A DNA stretch of 34,295 nt. Source: Streptomyces africanus (GTDB lineage Bacteria; Actinomycetota; Actinomycetes; Streptomycetales; Streptomycetaceae). The position numbers were made by a program, and so were the translations under genes. This document shows positions 14,627-23,086 of this stretch, piece by piece (position 1 is the first letter of the stretch; each line of letters opens with the position of its first letter). The stretch lies in contig NZ_MUKA01000141.1 in assembly GCF_002150735.1 (NCBI RefSeq), forward strand, positions 1 through 34,295, given 5' to 3'. The notes beneath the pieces were generated by a model. That model had not been told where the DNA came from, did no database searches, and worked only from the letters and a program-made list of their open reading frames with translations.

Positions 14627-16837
14627 TCAGGGGGCGCGCACCAGCTCCCTGTCCTGATTCCCGCGGTCGGTGTCCGTGCGCAGGCCCTCGCCCTCGACGT
14701 CCACGTTGGGCAGTGCCCGGTCCAGCCACCCGGGCAGCCACCAGGCCTTGCGGCCGAGGAGGGCCAGGACGGCCGGGACGATGGCCATGCGGACGATGAA
14801 CGCGTCGAAGAAGACCGCGATCGCGAGGCCGAAGCCGATCATCTTGACCATCGACTCGGACGAGCCGATGAAGCCGGCGAAGACCGCCATCATGATGACC
14901 GCCGCGGCCGTCACCACCCGGGCGCCGTGCCTAAAGCCCGTCACGACCGCCTGGCCGGCCTTCTCGCCGTGGACGTAGGCCTCCCGCATCCGGGTCACCA
15001 GGAAGACCTCGTAGTCCATGGCCAGGCCGAAGACGACGCCCACCATGAAGATCGGCATCATCGACATGACCGGGCCGGTCTGCTCGACGCCCATCAGGTC
15101 CGCCAGCCAGCCCCACTGGAAGACCGCGACCACCGCGCCGAGGGCCGCCATCACCGACAGGAGGAAGCCGAGGGCGGCCTTGAGGGGGACCAGGATCGAG
15201 CGGAACACCACGATCAGCAGGAGGAAGGCCAGGCCGACCACCAGGACCAGGTAGGGGATCAGGGCGTCATCGAGCTTCTCGCTGACGTCGATGTTCATCG
15301 CCGTCTGGCCGGTGACCAGCACGTTCGCATCCGAGTCGGCCTTGATCCCGGCGCCCTTGCCGCGGATGGAGTGGACCAGGTCCTCCGTCGCGACCGACGA
15401 CGGCTTGGAGCCCGGGACGACGGTGATCGTCGCCGTGTCGCCGGCCTTGTTGGGCGCCGGCGGCGTGACCGTGACGACGTCCTCAAGGCCCTTGATCTCG
15501 TCGCCGACCTGCGTGAAGGCCGCCTTCGGGTCGTCGCTGTCCTTGGCGTCGACCACGACCATCAGCGGGCCGTTGAAGCCCGGCCCGAAGCCCTCGGAGA
15601 GGAGGTCGTAGGCACGGCGCTGCGTGGTGGACGTGGGCTGGGAGCCGTCGTCCGGCAGGCCCAGTTCCAGGCTCGCCGCCGGGACGGCCGCCGCGCCGAG
15701 GCCGACGACGCCGAGCAGCAGCACCGCGACCGGGCGGCGTACGACGAAGCTCGCCCAGCGCGTGCCCAGGTTCGGCTTCGCGGGCCCCTGCTGCTTCTTG
15801 GCCCGGCCGAGCAGCCTGCTCTTCTCCCCCGCCGGCTTCACCCTCCGGCCCGCGTATCCGAGCAGCGCCGGGATCATGGTCAGTGCGATCAGCACGGCGA
15901 TGGCCACCGTGCCCGCCGCCGCGACGCCCATCTTCGTCAGCATCGGGATGTTGACGACGGACAGGCCCACCAGGGCGATCACGACCGTGAGGCCCGCGAA
16001 GACCACCGCGGAACCCGCCGTGCCGACGGCCCGGCCCGCCGCGTCCTCGCGGTCACGGCCCTCGGCCAGTTCGGCGCGGTAGCGGGAGACGATGAACAGC
16101 GCGTAGTCGATGCCGACCGCGAGGCCGATCATCATCGCGAGGGTGGAGGTCGTCGAGCCCAGGTCCAGCGCACTGGCCAGCGCCGTGATCGAGGAGACGC
16201 CGATGCCGACGCCGATGAGCGCCGTCAGCAGCGGCAGACCGGCCGCGATCAGCGAGCCGAAGGTGATGACGAGGACGACGGCGGCGACCGCGATGCCGAT
16301 GATCTCGGTGGTGCCGGTGGTCGGGACCGTCTGGAGCGCGTCACCGCCGATCTCGACGGTCAGCCCGGTCTTCCGCGCGTCCTGCGCGGAGTCCTCCAGG
16401 GCGTCGCGGGAGGAGTCCTCCAGCTCCATGCCGGAGACCTTGTACGACACCTGCGCGTACGCGACCGTGCCGTCCTTGCTGACGGCCTTCGCCTGGTACG
16501 GGTCGGTGACGCGGACGACCTCGGAGCCGTCGGAGAGTTCCTTGACGGTCTCCCGGACGGTCGCCTTGTTGCCGGGGTCGGTCATCTTCTCGCCGCTCGG
16601 CGCCTTGAAGACGACGCGTGCGGTGGCTCCGTCGGCGCTCGTGCCGGGGAAGCGCTGTTCCAGCAGGTCGAAGGCCTTCTGGGCCTCGGTGCCGGGAATG
16701 GAGAAGGAACTGTTGCCCGCGGCGGGGGCACTGGCCGCGCCGACCCCGGCGAGGGTCAGCAGGGCCACCCATATCAGGGCGACGAAGTGCCGCCGCCGGA
16801 ACGACATCCGGCCGATCTTGTAAAGGAATGTGGCCAC
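14627..16837 (-). CDS. MmpL/RND-family transporter
   Basis: A 736-residue membrane exporter of the MmpL/HAE2 type, proton driven, moving lipids or hydrophobic drugs. There are twelve expected helices in two halves. TM1 (residues 17-37) is followed by an extracellular loop, then the first helix bundle with D244-Y245 (GIDYALF); the second half carries D608-Y609 (AMDYEVF). These Asp-Tyr pairs are the proton-relay residues. A basic cytosolic linker (AKKQQGPAKP) separates the halves. GTG 16837 has GGGAG nine bases upstream. It lies 103 bp downstream of tetR in the same direction and is very probably its target. The substrate is unknown. Confidence 0.93.
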   Translation of the reverse strand: MATFLYKIGRMSFRRRHFVALIWVALLTLAGVGAASAPAAGNSSFSIPGTEAQKAFDLLEQRFPGTSADGATARVVFKAPSGEKMTDPGNKATVRETVKELSDGSEVVRVTDPYQAKAVSKDGTVAYAQVSYKVSGMELEDSSRDALEDSAQDARKTGLTVEIGGDALQTVPTTGTTEIIGIAVAAVVLVITFGSLIAAGLPLLTALIGVGIGVSSITALASALDLGSTTSTLAMMIGLAVGIDYALFIVSRYRAELAEGRDREDAAGRAVGTAGSAVVFAGLTVVIALVGLSVVNIPMLTKMGVAAAGTVAIAVLIALTMIPALLGYAGRRVKPAGEKSRLLGRAKKQQGPAKPNLGTRWASFVVRRPVAVLLLGVVGLGAAAVPAASLELGLPDDGSQPTSTTQRRAYDLLSEGFGPGFNGPLMVVVDAKDSDDPKAAFTQVGDEIKGLEDVVTVTPPAPNKAGDTATITVVPGSKPSSVATEDLVHSIRGKGAGIKADSDANVLVTGQTAMNIDVSEKLDDALIPYLVLVVGLAFLLLIVVFRSILVPLKAALGFLLSVMAALGAVVAVFQWGWLADLMGVEQTGPVMSMMPIFMVGVVFGLAMDYEVFLVTRMREAYVHGEKAGQAVVTGFRHGARVVTAAAVIMMAVFAGFIGSSESMVKMIGFGLAIAVFFDAFIVRMAIVPAVLALLGRKAWWLPGWLDRALPNVDVEGEGLRTDTDRGNQDRELVRAP

Positions 16838-16879
16838 GAGGGCGTACTCCCGGTCAGGTCGTGGGGTTGGTTCTGGGCA

Positions 16880-16893
16880 GGGCTGATCAGCCC
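16880..16893. promoter_or_regulatory. Palindrome in the tetR-mmpL gap
   Basis: GGGCTGATCAGCCC is a perfect 14-bp palindrome 43 bases upstream of the mmpL start. It could be an operator or a weak intercistronic hairpin that lowers mmpL expression. Confidence 0.3.
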
Positions 16894-16940
16894 GACGACG
16901 TGAGCGGTGACGTCAGGTGGGGTGTGACTCAGGGGGTTTG

Positions 16941-17540
16941 TCAGTCGACGGGAATGCCGAGGGCGGGGAGGACCACGGCGTCGATGTACGAGGTGAGGAA
17001 CTCCTGCGTGGGCGGCTGGTCGTCGATCAGGGTGCGCGTGGCGAAGGCGCCGACGAGCATGTGCACGATGTAGTCGAGCGCCGGGCGGCCGGCCTGGACC
17101 TCGCCGCGGTCGACGGCCCGTTGCACCACCCGGTGGAACTCCTCCATCTCGGGCTCGATGAGCAGTTCCTTGAACGCCTGGAGGAGGTCCGGGTTGCCGT
17201 GCACCGCCATGAACAGACCGCGCATCAGCGCGGCGTTCTGCTGCATGGCGCAGTCGTCCTCACGCGCGGTGAGGGCGTGCAGGTCGCCCCGCAGGGATCC
17301 CGTGTCGACGTCGGCGACGCTGCCCGGCTTGTTGTGCCGGATCGCCTTGGCCACCAGCTCCGGCTTGCCGCCCCACTGGCGGTAGAGCGTCGCCTTGCTG
17401 GACCGGGTGCGGGCGGCCACGGCGTCCATGGTGAGGGCGTCGTAGCCGACCTCGCGGAGCAGGTCGAGCACGGCCGTGTACAGCTCGGCCTCACGCTCGG
17501 GGGTGATCCGACTGCGACGCGCGGTGGCGACCTCAGCCAT
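16941..17540 (-). CDS. TetR-family transcriptional regulator, likely repressor of the adjacent mmpL gene
   Basis: A 199-residue TetR protein. The helix-turn-helix lies at about residues 35-60 (LTMDAVAARTRSSKATLYRQW), followed by the usual KPELVAKAI helix; the C-terminal ligand-binding domain covers residues 70-199. ATG 17540 is preferred over GTG 17549 because GGAAGG lies eight bases before it. It is the first gene of a tetR-mmpL unit, and two related operator-like sequences lie between its start and the divergent tricorn gene, which suggests self-repression together with control of the pump. The inducer is unknown. Confidence 0.92.
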   Translation of the reverse strand: MAEVATARRSRITPEREAELYTAVLDLLREVGYDALTMDAVAARTRSSKATLYRQWGGKPELVAKAIRHNKPGSVADVDTGSLRGDLHALTAREDDCAMQQNAALMRGLFMAVHGNPDLLQAFKELLIEPEMEEFHRVVQRAVDRGEVQAGRPALDYIVHMLVGAFATRTLIDDQPPTQEFLTSYIDAVVLPALGIPVD

Positions 17541-17567
17541 CTCGCTCACCTTCCTGCTCGGAACGAC

Positions 17568-17624
17568 ACGGTTTCGTACACCACAAAGGTAGCGCACCCT
17601 CTTATGAAAACGAAACCGTTTCGT
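17568..17624. promoter_or_regulatory. Paired operator-like sequences upstream of tetR
   Basis: ACGGTTTCGTAC at 17568-17579 reappears in related form at 17610-17624, where ACGAAA-CCG-TTTCGT is an inverted repeat whose reverse complement contains ACGGTTTCGT. The two sites bracket a plausible leftward promoter (-35 TTTCGT, 18 bases, -10 TACCTT), a common TetR layout. Confidence 0.5.
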
Positions 17625-17705
17625 ACGTGTCCTGGGTCACGGCCACGCCCAGGGTCCGGTTTGCCTGGACTTGCTGCACTCCGTCCCCCGGCAAAGCATG
17701 AAGAC

Positions 17706-20700
17706 GTGACCTATCTGCGTCTGCCGCACCTCCATGACGACCTGCTCTGCTTCGTGGCCGAGGACGACCTCTGGCTCGCCCCGCTCGACGGCCCCGGCCG
17801 CGCCTGGCGGCTCACCGTCGACCGCACCAAGGTGGGTCACCCCCGCTTCTCCCCCGACGGACGGCACCTCGCGTACACAAGCTGGCGCAGCCTGGTGCCC
17901 GAGGTGCATCTCGCGCCGGTGGACGGCGGCCCGGCCCGGCAGGTGAGCCACTGGGGCAGCGCCGACACCCGGGTCTGCGGCTGGACCCCGGACGGCGAGA
18001 TCCTGGCCGTGGCCTCGCACGGCGAGCCCTTCTCCTACTACACCTGGGCATACAAGCTCTCCCCGGACGGCGACCCGGGCCGCAAACTGCCCTGGGGCCC
18101 GGTCTCCGACATTCAGGTCGCCGACCTGGCCGGGGAGCGCAAGTCGCTCCTGCTCACCGGTACCCCGCCGCACGAACCGGCCGCCTGGAAGCGCTACCGG
18201 GGCGGGGCCACGGGCAGACTGTGGCTGCACGGCGAACGGCTGCTCGAAGGCCTCGGCGGCCATCTGCACTCCCCCATGTTCGTCGGCGGCAGGATCGCCT
18301 TCCTCTCCGACCACGAGGGCGTCGGCAACCTCTACTCGTGCGCCTACGACGGCTCCGACCTGCGCCGGCACACCGACCACGACGCCTTCTACGCCCGGCA
18401 CGCCGCAAGCGACGGCACCCGGGTGGTGTACCAGTGCGCGGGCGACCTGTGGCTGGTCGACGACCTGTCACGGGACTCCGAACCACGCCGGCTGGACGTG
18501 CGGCTGAGCGGCCCGCGCGCCGGGCGGCGCCCGTACCAGGTGGCCGCGGCCCAGCACGTCGACGGGATCTCGGTCGACGAGACCGGGCGGGCCGGCGCGG
18601 TCGTCGTGCGCGGCAGCCTGTACTGGCTCACCCACCGGGACGGGCCGGCCCGCACCCTCACCGACACCCCGGGCGTCCGGGTCCGGATGCCGGAGATGCT
18701 CGGCGCGAGCGGGCGGGTGGCGTATGTGACGGACGCGGAGGGCGAGGACGCGATCGAGATCGCCTCCCTGCCCCGGGCGAGCGGCGCCCGCGCACCGCGG
18801 CGCCTGGCCTCGAGAGCGCTGGGCCGGGTGCGCGAGCTCGTGTCCGATCCGGAGGGCGAGCGGCTGGCGGTCGCCTCGCACGACGGACGGCTGCTGCTCG
18901 TGGACGTGTCCGAGGAGTCCGGCGGCGAGGTCAGCGAGCTGATCCGGTCGATCAACGGGCCCGTGCGGGACCTCGCGTTCTCCCCGGACGGGGCGTGGCT
19001 GACCTGGTCGCACCCGGGCATCGGGCGGACCCTGCGGCAGATCAAGATGGCCCGGATCACAGACCGGTTCATCGTGGACGTCACCAACGGCCGTTTCGAG
19101 GACGAGAACCCGGCCTTCACGCGCGACGGCCGCTACCTCGCCTTCCTCTCCTGGCGCGGCTTCGACCCCGTCTACGACGTGCACACCGGCGACCTGTCCT
19201 TCCCCCTGGGCTGCCGCCCGTACCTCGTGCCGCTGTCCTCCGCGACGCCCTCCCCGTTCGCGGTGAACCCCGAGGGCCGCCCGGCCGCCGGGGGCCTGGA
19301 CCCGGTGGAGGACGACGAGAACGGGGACAACGGGACGGTGACCGTCGAGGTCGAGGGGCTGGAAAGCCGGGTCACGCCCTTCCCGGTGGCCGCCTCCAAG
19401 TACTCGGCGCTGCACCCGGTGGCGGGCGGCGGGCTGGCGTGGCTGCGCTGGCCGATCTCGGGCGCGCTGGGCGAGACGTTCGCCAACCCGGACGACACCA
19501 GCGGCCGGCCGACCCTGGAGCACTTCGGCATCACCAGGGCCAAGAAGTCCGAACTCGCCGTGCACCTGGACTTCTTCGCGGTCAGCGGCGACGGCACGCG
19601 GCTGGTGATCGTCGACGAGGGCGAGCTGCGCGCGGTGCCCGCGACCGAGCCCGGCGACCTGGACACGACGGTGTGGATCGACACGCGCCGTATCCTGCAC
19701 GTGGTCGACCCGGCCGCGGAGTGGCGGCAGGCGTACGAGGAGGCCGGGCGGCTGATCCGGGCGTACTTCTGGGAGCCGGGCATGTGCGGCATCGACTGGG
19801 CCGGGGTGCTGGACCAGTACCGTCCGCTGGTCGAACGGGTCGCCTCCCCGGACGAGTTCGCCGACCTGCTGCGCGAGGTGCTGGGCGAACTGGGCACCTC
19901 CCACGCCTACGTCACCGCCGCCCGGCGCAACGAGGGCCCGCCGCACTACCAGCGCCGGCAGGGCCTGCTGGGCGCCAACTTCGTACGCCGGGACGGCGGC
20001 TGGATGGTCAAGCGGATCCTGCCCGGCGACTCCTCCGACTCCAAGGCCCGCTCCCCGCTGGCCGGTACGGGCATCCGCGAGGGGGCGATCCTGACCCATG
20101 TCGACGGCCGCCCGGTGGATCCGGACGCGGGCCCGTATCCGCTGCTGGCGGGCGCGGGCGGTACGACGGTGGAGCTGACCTTCTCCCCGGCGCAGGGCAC
20201 GGGACCGCCCCGGCGGGTCGCGGTCGTCCCGCTCGTCGACGAGCGGCCGTTGCGCTACCAGGACTGGGTGGCCAAACGCCGGTCCGTGGTACGGGAGTTG
20301 AGCGGGGGGCGGTGCGGCTATCTGCACATCCCGGACATGGGCGGTTCGGGCTGGGCGCAGTTCAACCGCGATCTGCGCATGGAGGTGTCGCGGCCCGCGC
20401 TGATCGTGGACGTGCGCGGCAACGCCGGCGGTCACATCAGCGAGCTGGTCATCGAGACGCTGAGCCGCACGATCCTGGGCTGGGACCTGACCCGCGACGC
20501 CCAGCCCGTGTCGTACACCTCGAACGCGCCCCGAGGCCCGGTGGTGGCCCTGGCCGACGAGGCGACCTCCTCCGACGGTGACATGATCACCGCCGCGTTC
20601 AAGCTGCTGAAGCTGGGCCCGGTGGTGGGGCAGCGCACCTGGGGCGGTGTGGTCGGCATGACCGGCCGGCACGAGCTGGGGGACGGCACGGTCATCACGG

Positions 20701-20936
20701 TGCCGATGAACGCGGCCTGGTTCGACGCCTACGGCTGGTCGGTGGAGAACAAGGGCGTCGCCCCCGACATCGACGTCCTGCGCACCCCGCTGGACTGGGC
20801 GGAGGGCCGCCACGCCCAGCTGACCGACGCGGTGGAGCTGGCGCTCGGGCTGCTGGAGACCAACCCACCGGCGAAACCGCCGACCTACAGCGACGTACCG
20901 GACCGTTCCCGCCCGAAGCTGCCGCCCAGGACGTGA
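17706..20936 (+). CDS. Tricorn protease
   Basis: A 1076-residue cytosolic peptidase that cleaves proteasome-derived or other oligopeptides. The order is a six-bladed beta-propeller (about 1-310), a seven-bladed propeller (about 320-670), a helical C1 domain, a PDZ domain (about 760-850) and the C2 serine-protease domain. The full catalytic set can be placed: S732-H733 (GTSHAY), S956-D957 (TSSDGD) and E1014 (SVENKG). The Ser-to-Glu interval of 58 residues equals that of Thermoplasma tricorn (S965 and E1023). GTG 17706 opens with TYLRLPHLHDDLLCFVAEDDLWL, the first propeller blade. There is no obvious ribosome binding site. The gene is monocistronic, ending in a perfect hairpin. Confidence 0.95.
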   Translation: MTYLRLPHLHDDLLCFVAEDDLWLAPLDGPGRAWRLTVDRTKVGHPRFSPDGRHLAYTSWRSLVPEVHLAPVDGGPARQVSHWGSADTRVCGWTPDGEILAVASHGEPFSYYTWAYKLSPDGDPGRKLPWGPVSDIQVADLAGERKSLLLTGTPPHEPAAWKRYRGGATGRLWLHGERLLEGLGGHLHSPMFVGGRIAFLSDHEGVGNLYSCAYDGSDLRRHTDHDAFYARHAASDGTRVVYQCAGDLWLVDDLSRDSEPRRLDVRLSGPRAGRRPYQVAAAQHVDGISVDETGRAGAVVVRGSLYWLTHRDGPARTLTDTPGVRVRMPEMLGASGRVAYVTDAEGEDAIEIASLPRASGARAPRRLASRALGRVRELVSDPEGERLAVASHDGRLLLVDVSEESGGEVSELIRSINGPVRDLAFSPDGAWLTWSHPGIGRTLRQIKMARITDRFIVDVTNGRFEDENPAFTRDGRYLAFLSWRGFDPVYDVHTGDLSFPLGCRPYLVPLSSATPSPFAVNPEGRPAAGGLDPVEDDENGDNGTVTVEVEGLESRVTPFPVAASKYSALHPVAGGGLAWLRWPISGALGETFANPDDTSGRPTLEHFGITRAKKSELAVHLDFFAVSGDGTRLVIVDEGELRAVPATEPGDLDTTVWIDTRRILHVVDPAAEWRQAYEEAGRLIRAYFWEPGMCGIDWAGVLDQYRPLVERVASPDEFADLLREVLGELGTSHAYVTAARRNEGPPHYQRRQGLLGANFVRRDGGWMVKRILPGDSSDSKARSPLAGTGIREGAILTHVDGRPVDPDAGPYPLLAGAGGTTVELTFSPAQGTGPPRRVAVVPLVDERPLRYQDWVAKRRSVVRELSGGRCGYLHIPDMGGSGWAQFNRDLRMEVSRPALIVDVRGNAGGHISELVIETLSRTILGWDLTRDAQPVSYTSNAPRGPVVALADEATSSDGDMITAAFKLLKLGPVVGQRTWGGVVGMTGRHELGDGTVITVPMNAAWFDAYGWSVENKGVAPDIDVLRTPLDWAEGRHAQLTDAVELALGLLETNPPAKPPTYSDVPDRSRPKLPPRT

Positions 20937-20968
20937 GGAAGGGGTGCCCCGCGCGAGGCACCCCTTCC
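20937..20968. terminator. Terminator between tricorn gene and the small hydrophilic ORF
   Basis: GGAAGGGGTGCC and GGCACCCCTTCC form a perfect 12-bp stem with an 8-base loop immediately after the tricorn stop. The symmetric stem also lies 15 bases past the convergent 69-codon gene and can serve both. Confidence 0.85.
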
Positions 20969-20983
20969 GTTCAGCGCGCAACG

Positions 20984-21193
20984 TCAGGCGTCGTAGTCCT
21001 GGTCGAAGCGGTCCTCCTGCTCGCGCTCCCGCTCACGCTCGCGCTGCGAGGGCTGCGAGGGCTGCGAGGGGTCCATGTCCTCGTCACGCCGGCGACCGCG
21101 GCCCTGCATCTGCTCACGGGCCTGGTCGGCCTTCTGCTTGGCCTGGTTCTGCCACTGCTCGGACTTCTCCTGGAACTGGTCCTTCATACCCAT
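20984..21193 (-). CDS. Small highly hydrophilic protein (69 residues), function unknown
   Basis: The product is charged and probably disordered: Gln/Lys-rich MKDQFQEKSEQWQNQAKQK helix at residues 3-21, then REQMQGRGRRRDEDMD, PSQPSQPSQ and REREREREQ repeats. The first part resembles CsbD-like or late-embryogenesis-like stress proteins in composition, but there is no motif to support an assignment. ATG 21193 has GGGAG nine bases upstream; M3 is an alternative. It is convergent with the tricorn gene. Confidence 0.7.
   Translation of the reverse strand: MGMKDQFQEKSEQWQNQAKQKADQAREQMQGRGRRRDEDMDPSQPSQPSQREREREREQEDRFDQDYDA
21043..21069 (+). repeat. Three tandem 9-bp units inside the small hydrophilic ORF
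   Basis: GCTGCGAGG occurs three times in a row and encodes the PSQ repeats on the opposite strand. The adjoining REREREREQ tract is also repetitive, so length variation between strains is likely. Confidence 0.8.
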
Positions 21194-21222
21194 GTGGGTT
21201 CACTCCCGTTGGGGGTGAGGGG

Positions 21223-21239
21223 ATCTGGCTCGACCAGAT
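21223..21239. promoter_or_regulatory. Inverted repeat upstream of the small hydrophilic ORF
   Basis: ATCTGG and CCAGAT pair around CTCGA in the 76-bp gap between the small ORF start and the dehydrogenase stop. It may be an operator, a weak terminator for the upstream operon, or a leader hairpin. Confidence 0.3.
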
Positions 21240-21269
21240 TCACACGGGCCGTGACGCTGCGCATGTCGA

Positions 21270-22154
21270 TCACTTACGGACTGTAGTCCTCTGCTGCTCG
21301 TCGGCCGCTCCTCCCGCCCCCACGAGGCCCGTGCGCATGCCGGTCAGCCGGTCCGCGAACCGGCGCATCTCGCGCTGCCCCACCGTCCCGATGACCCCGG
21401 GCAGATATCCGCGCACGCCCTGCATGCCGCGCAGCCACCACTGCCCGTAGACATGGCTCGACCGGCGCTCGATCCCGGCCACCAGCCGGTCCACCGCCGG
21501 GCCCAGCGGATACGTCTTGTTGGACGGCCAGGGCAGCCGCTGCCTCAACTCCCGCATGACGTCGTCCTGGTCGGCCCCGCGCACCATGTCGGTGTCGGTC
21601 CACGACAGATACCCGACGCCGACCTTCACACCCCGGTGCCCGACCTCGGCGCGCAGGCTGTGCGCGTAGGCCTCCACACCGGACTTGGACGCGCAGTACG
21701 CGGTCATCATGGGCGCCGGCGTGATCGCCGCGAGGGAGGCGATCTGGAGCAGATACCCCCGGCTCTCCAGGAGCGGCGGCAGGAAGGCCCGGGCCGTCAC
21801 CGCGGAGCCGACCAGGTTGACCTCGATCACCCGCCGCCAGGACACCGGGTCGGAGTCGGCGAACGGACCGCCCGTGGCGACGCCGGCGTTGGCGACGACG
21901 ATGTCGACCCGGCCGAAGCGCTCCCTGACCTCCTGCGCGACCCGGGCCATCGCCTCGTGGTCGGTGACGTCGGCGTGCCAGTGGTCGCTGTCGCTGTGCA
22001 GCCGCCCGGAGACCTCCTTGAGCGCGTCCGGCTCCAGCCCGACGAGCGCCACCTTCACGCCGCGCGCGGAGAGCTTGCGGGCCAGCAACTCCCCGACGCC
22101 GCGCGCCGCCCCGGTCACCACGGCGACTCTGCCCTCAAGGCTCACCCTGCTCAT
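21270..22154 (-). CDS. Short-chain dehydrogenase/reductase (third gene of the monooxygenase cassette)
   Basis: A 294-residue classical SDR that interconverts an alcohol and a ketone with NAD(P). The cofactor motif is T14-GAARGVG, the NAG motif is at about 89-91, and the catalytic triad is S140, Y153 and K157 (YCASK). A C-terminal extension with RGMQGVRGYLPGVIG is typical of actinobacterial SDRs with hydrophobic substrates. The ATG overlaps the hydrolase stop (ATGA). With the monooxygenase and hydrolase it could supply the ketone from a secondary alcohol. Confidence 0.93.
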   Translation of the reverse strand: MSRVSLEGRVAVVTGAARGVGELLARKLSARGVKVALVGLEPDALKEVSGRLHSDSDHWHADVTDHEAMARVAQEVRERFGRVDIVVANAGVATGGPFADSDPVSWRRVIEVNLVGSAVTARAFLPPLLESRGYLLQIASLAAITPAPMMTAYCASKSGVEAYAHSLRAEVGHRGVKVGVGYLSWTDTDMVRGADQDDVMRELRQRLPWPSNKTYPLGPAVDRLVAGIERRSSHVYGQWWLRGMQGVRGYLPGVIGTVGQREMRRFADRLTGMRTGLVGAGGAADEQQRTTVRK

Positions 22155-23086
22155 GCGCTCTCCTCGGATACGACCCGGTTGTGTGCCTGGATGTGTGCCT
22201 GGACGAGTTCACGTATCTTCCCGGTGACCAGCTCGGGCGCCTCGACGGGCGTCATGTGGCCGATGCCGGGCAGCTCGGTGAGCCCGGTGCAGTGCGGCAG
22301 CGCGGCGGCCAGGGCCCGGGCGTGGGCCGGCGGCGTGAGCCGGTCCGCCGTACCGGCCACCACGGCCGTGGGCACGTCCAGCTCCCGCACGCCGTGGTCC
22401 AGGTCGAGCAGGTCCAGCACATGCGACCAGGCGTAGCGGACCTTGCGGGGGCAGGCGTGCACGATACGGGCACAGGCCTCGACCATGTGCGGGGCCGAAG
22501 CCGGGCCCATCGTCCCGTACTTGAGGATCCGGCGGGCCAGGGGCGTGACCGGGCCGAGCGGTGCCCGGGAGCCGAGGATCCGCCGGGTCAGCCAGGTCCG
22601 CAGCCGCCCGGGCCGCAGGGGGACGACGGTGGAGGAAGCGACCAGCTGCGAACTGCCCGTGCTGCACAGCAGGACGGCGGCGGTGTGCTCGCGGAAGGCG
22701 GTTCTCCCGGAGGCCGCCATCACGGTCATACCGCCCATGGAGTGCCCGGCGATCACGGCCTGTTCGCCGGGTGCGAGGGTGGCGCCGAGTACGGCTTCCA
22801 GGTCGTCGGCGAGGGCGTCGGTGGTGCATGCGGGGCTCGCGGGGCTGCGTCCGTGGCCGCGCTGGTCGTAGGCGATGACGCGGTGGTCGGTCGCGAGGTC
22901 GCGGATCTGGGCCGCCCAGAAGGCGGTGGAGCAGGTCCAGCCGTGGGCGAGGACGACGGCGGGGGCCCCGTCGGGCCCGTGGATCTCGACGTGCAGCCGG
23001 GCGCCGTCGGCGGAGACGGCGGTCAGTTCGCGCGCCGGGGCGGGCGGGGCGTAGGGGCCGGAGTCGACGTGCAGAAGACGGCTCAC
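22151..23086 (-). CDS. Alpha/beta hydrolase (second gene of the monooxygenase cassette)
   Basis: A 311-residue hydrolase with oxyanion loop LAHGWTCST, nucleophile elbow GHS116MGG, acid D248 (GTADRLTPP) and base H277 (GIGHMTPVE), all in canonical order. The region between residues 130 and 215 forms the cap, which sets substrate choice. There is no signal peptide. GTG 23086 overlaps the monooxygenase stop by four bases. In this context it is expected to hydrolyse the ester or lactone made by the Baeyer-Villiger enzyme. The substrate is not predictable. Confidence 0.92.
   Translation of the reverse strand: MSRLLHVDSGPYAPPAPARELTAVSADGARLHVEIHGPDGAPAVVLAHGWTCSTAFWAAQIRDLATDHRVIAYDQRGHGRSPASPACTTDALADDLEAVLGATLAPGEQAVIAGHSMGGMTVMAASGRTAFREHTAAVLLCSTGSSQLVASSTVVPLRPGRLRTWLTRRILGSRAPLGPVTPLARRILKYGTMGPASAPHMVEACARIVHACPRKVRYAWSHVLDLLDLDHGVRELDVPTAVVAGTADRLTPPAHARALAAALPHCTGLTELPGIGHMTPVEAPELVTGKIRELVQAHIQAHNRVVSEESA

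Noticed and set aside
14621..16903. A 760-codon open frame on the plus strand, antisense to mmpL
   Set aside because: Its composition is His/Asp/Arg-rich without any motif, and the opposite strand encodes a textbook MmpL protein. Long antisense frames are normal at this GC content.
18468..20981. An 837-codon minus-strand frame opposite the tricorn gene
   Set aside because: It is a shadow of the tricorn coding frame, with no recognisable domain or ribosome site.
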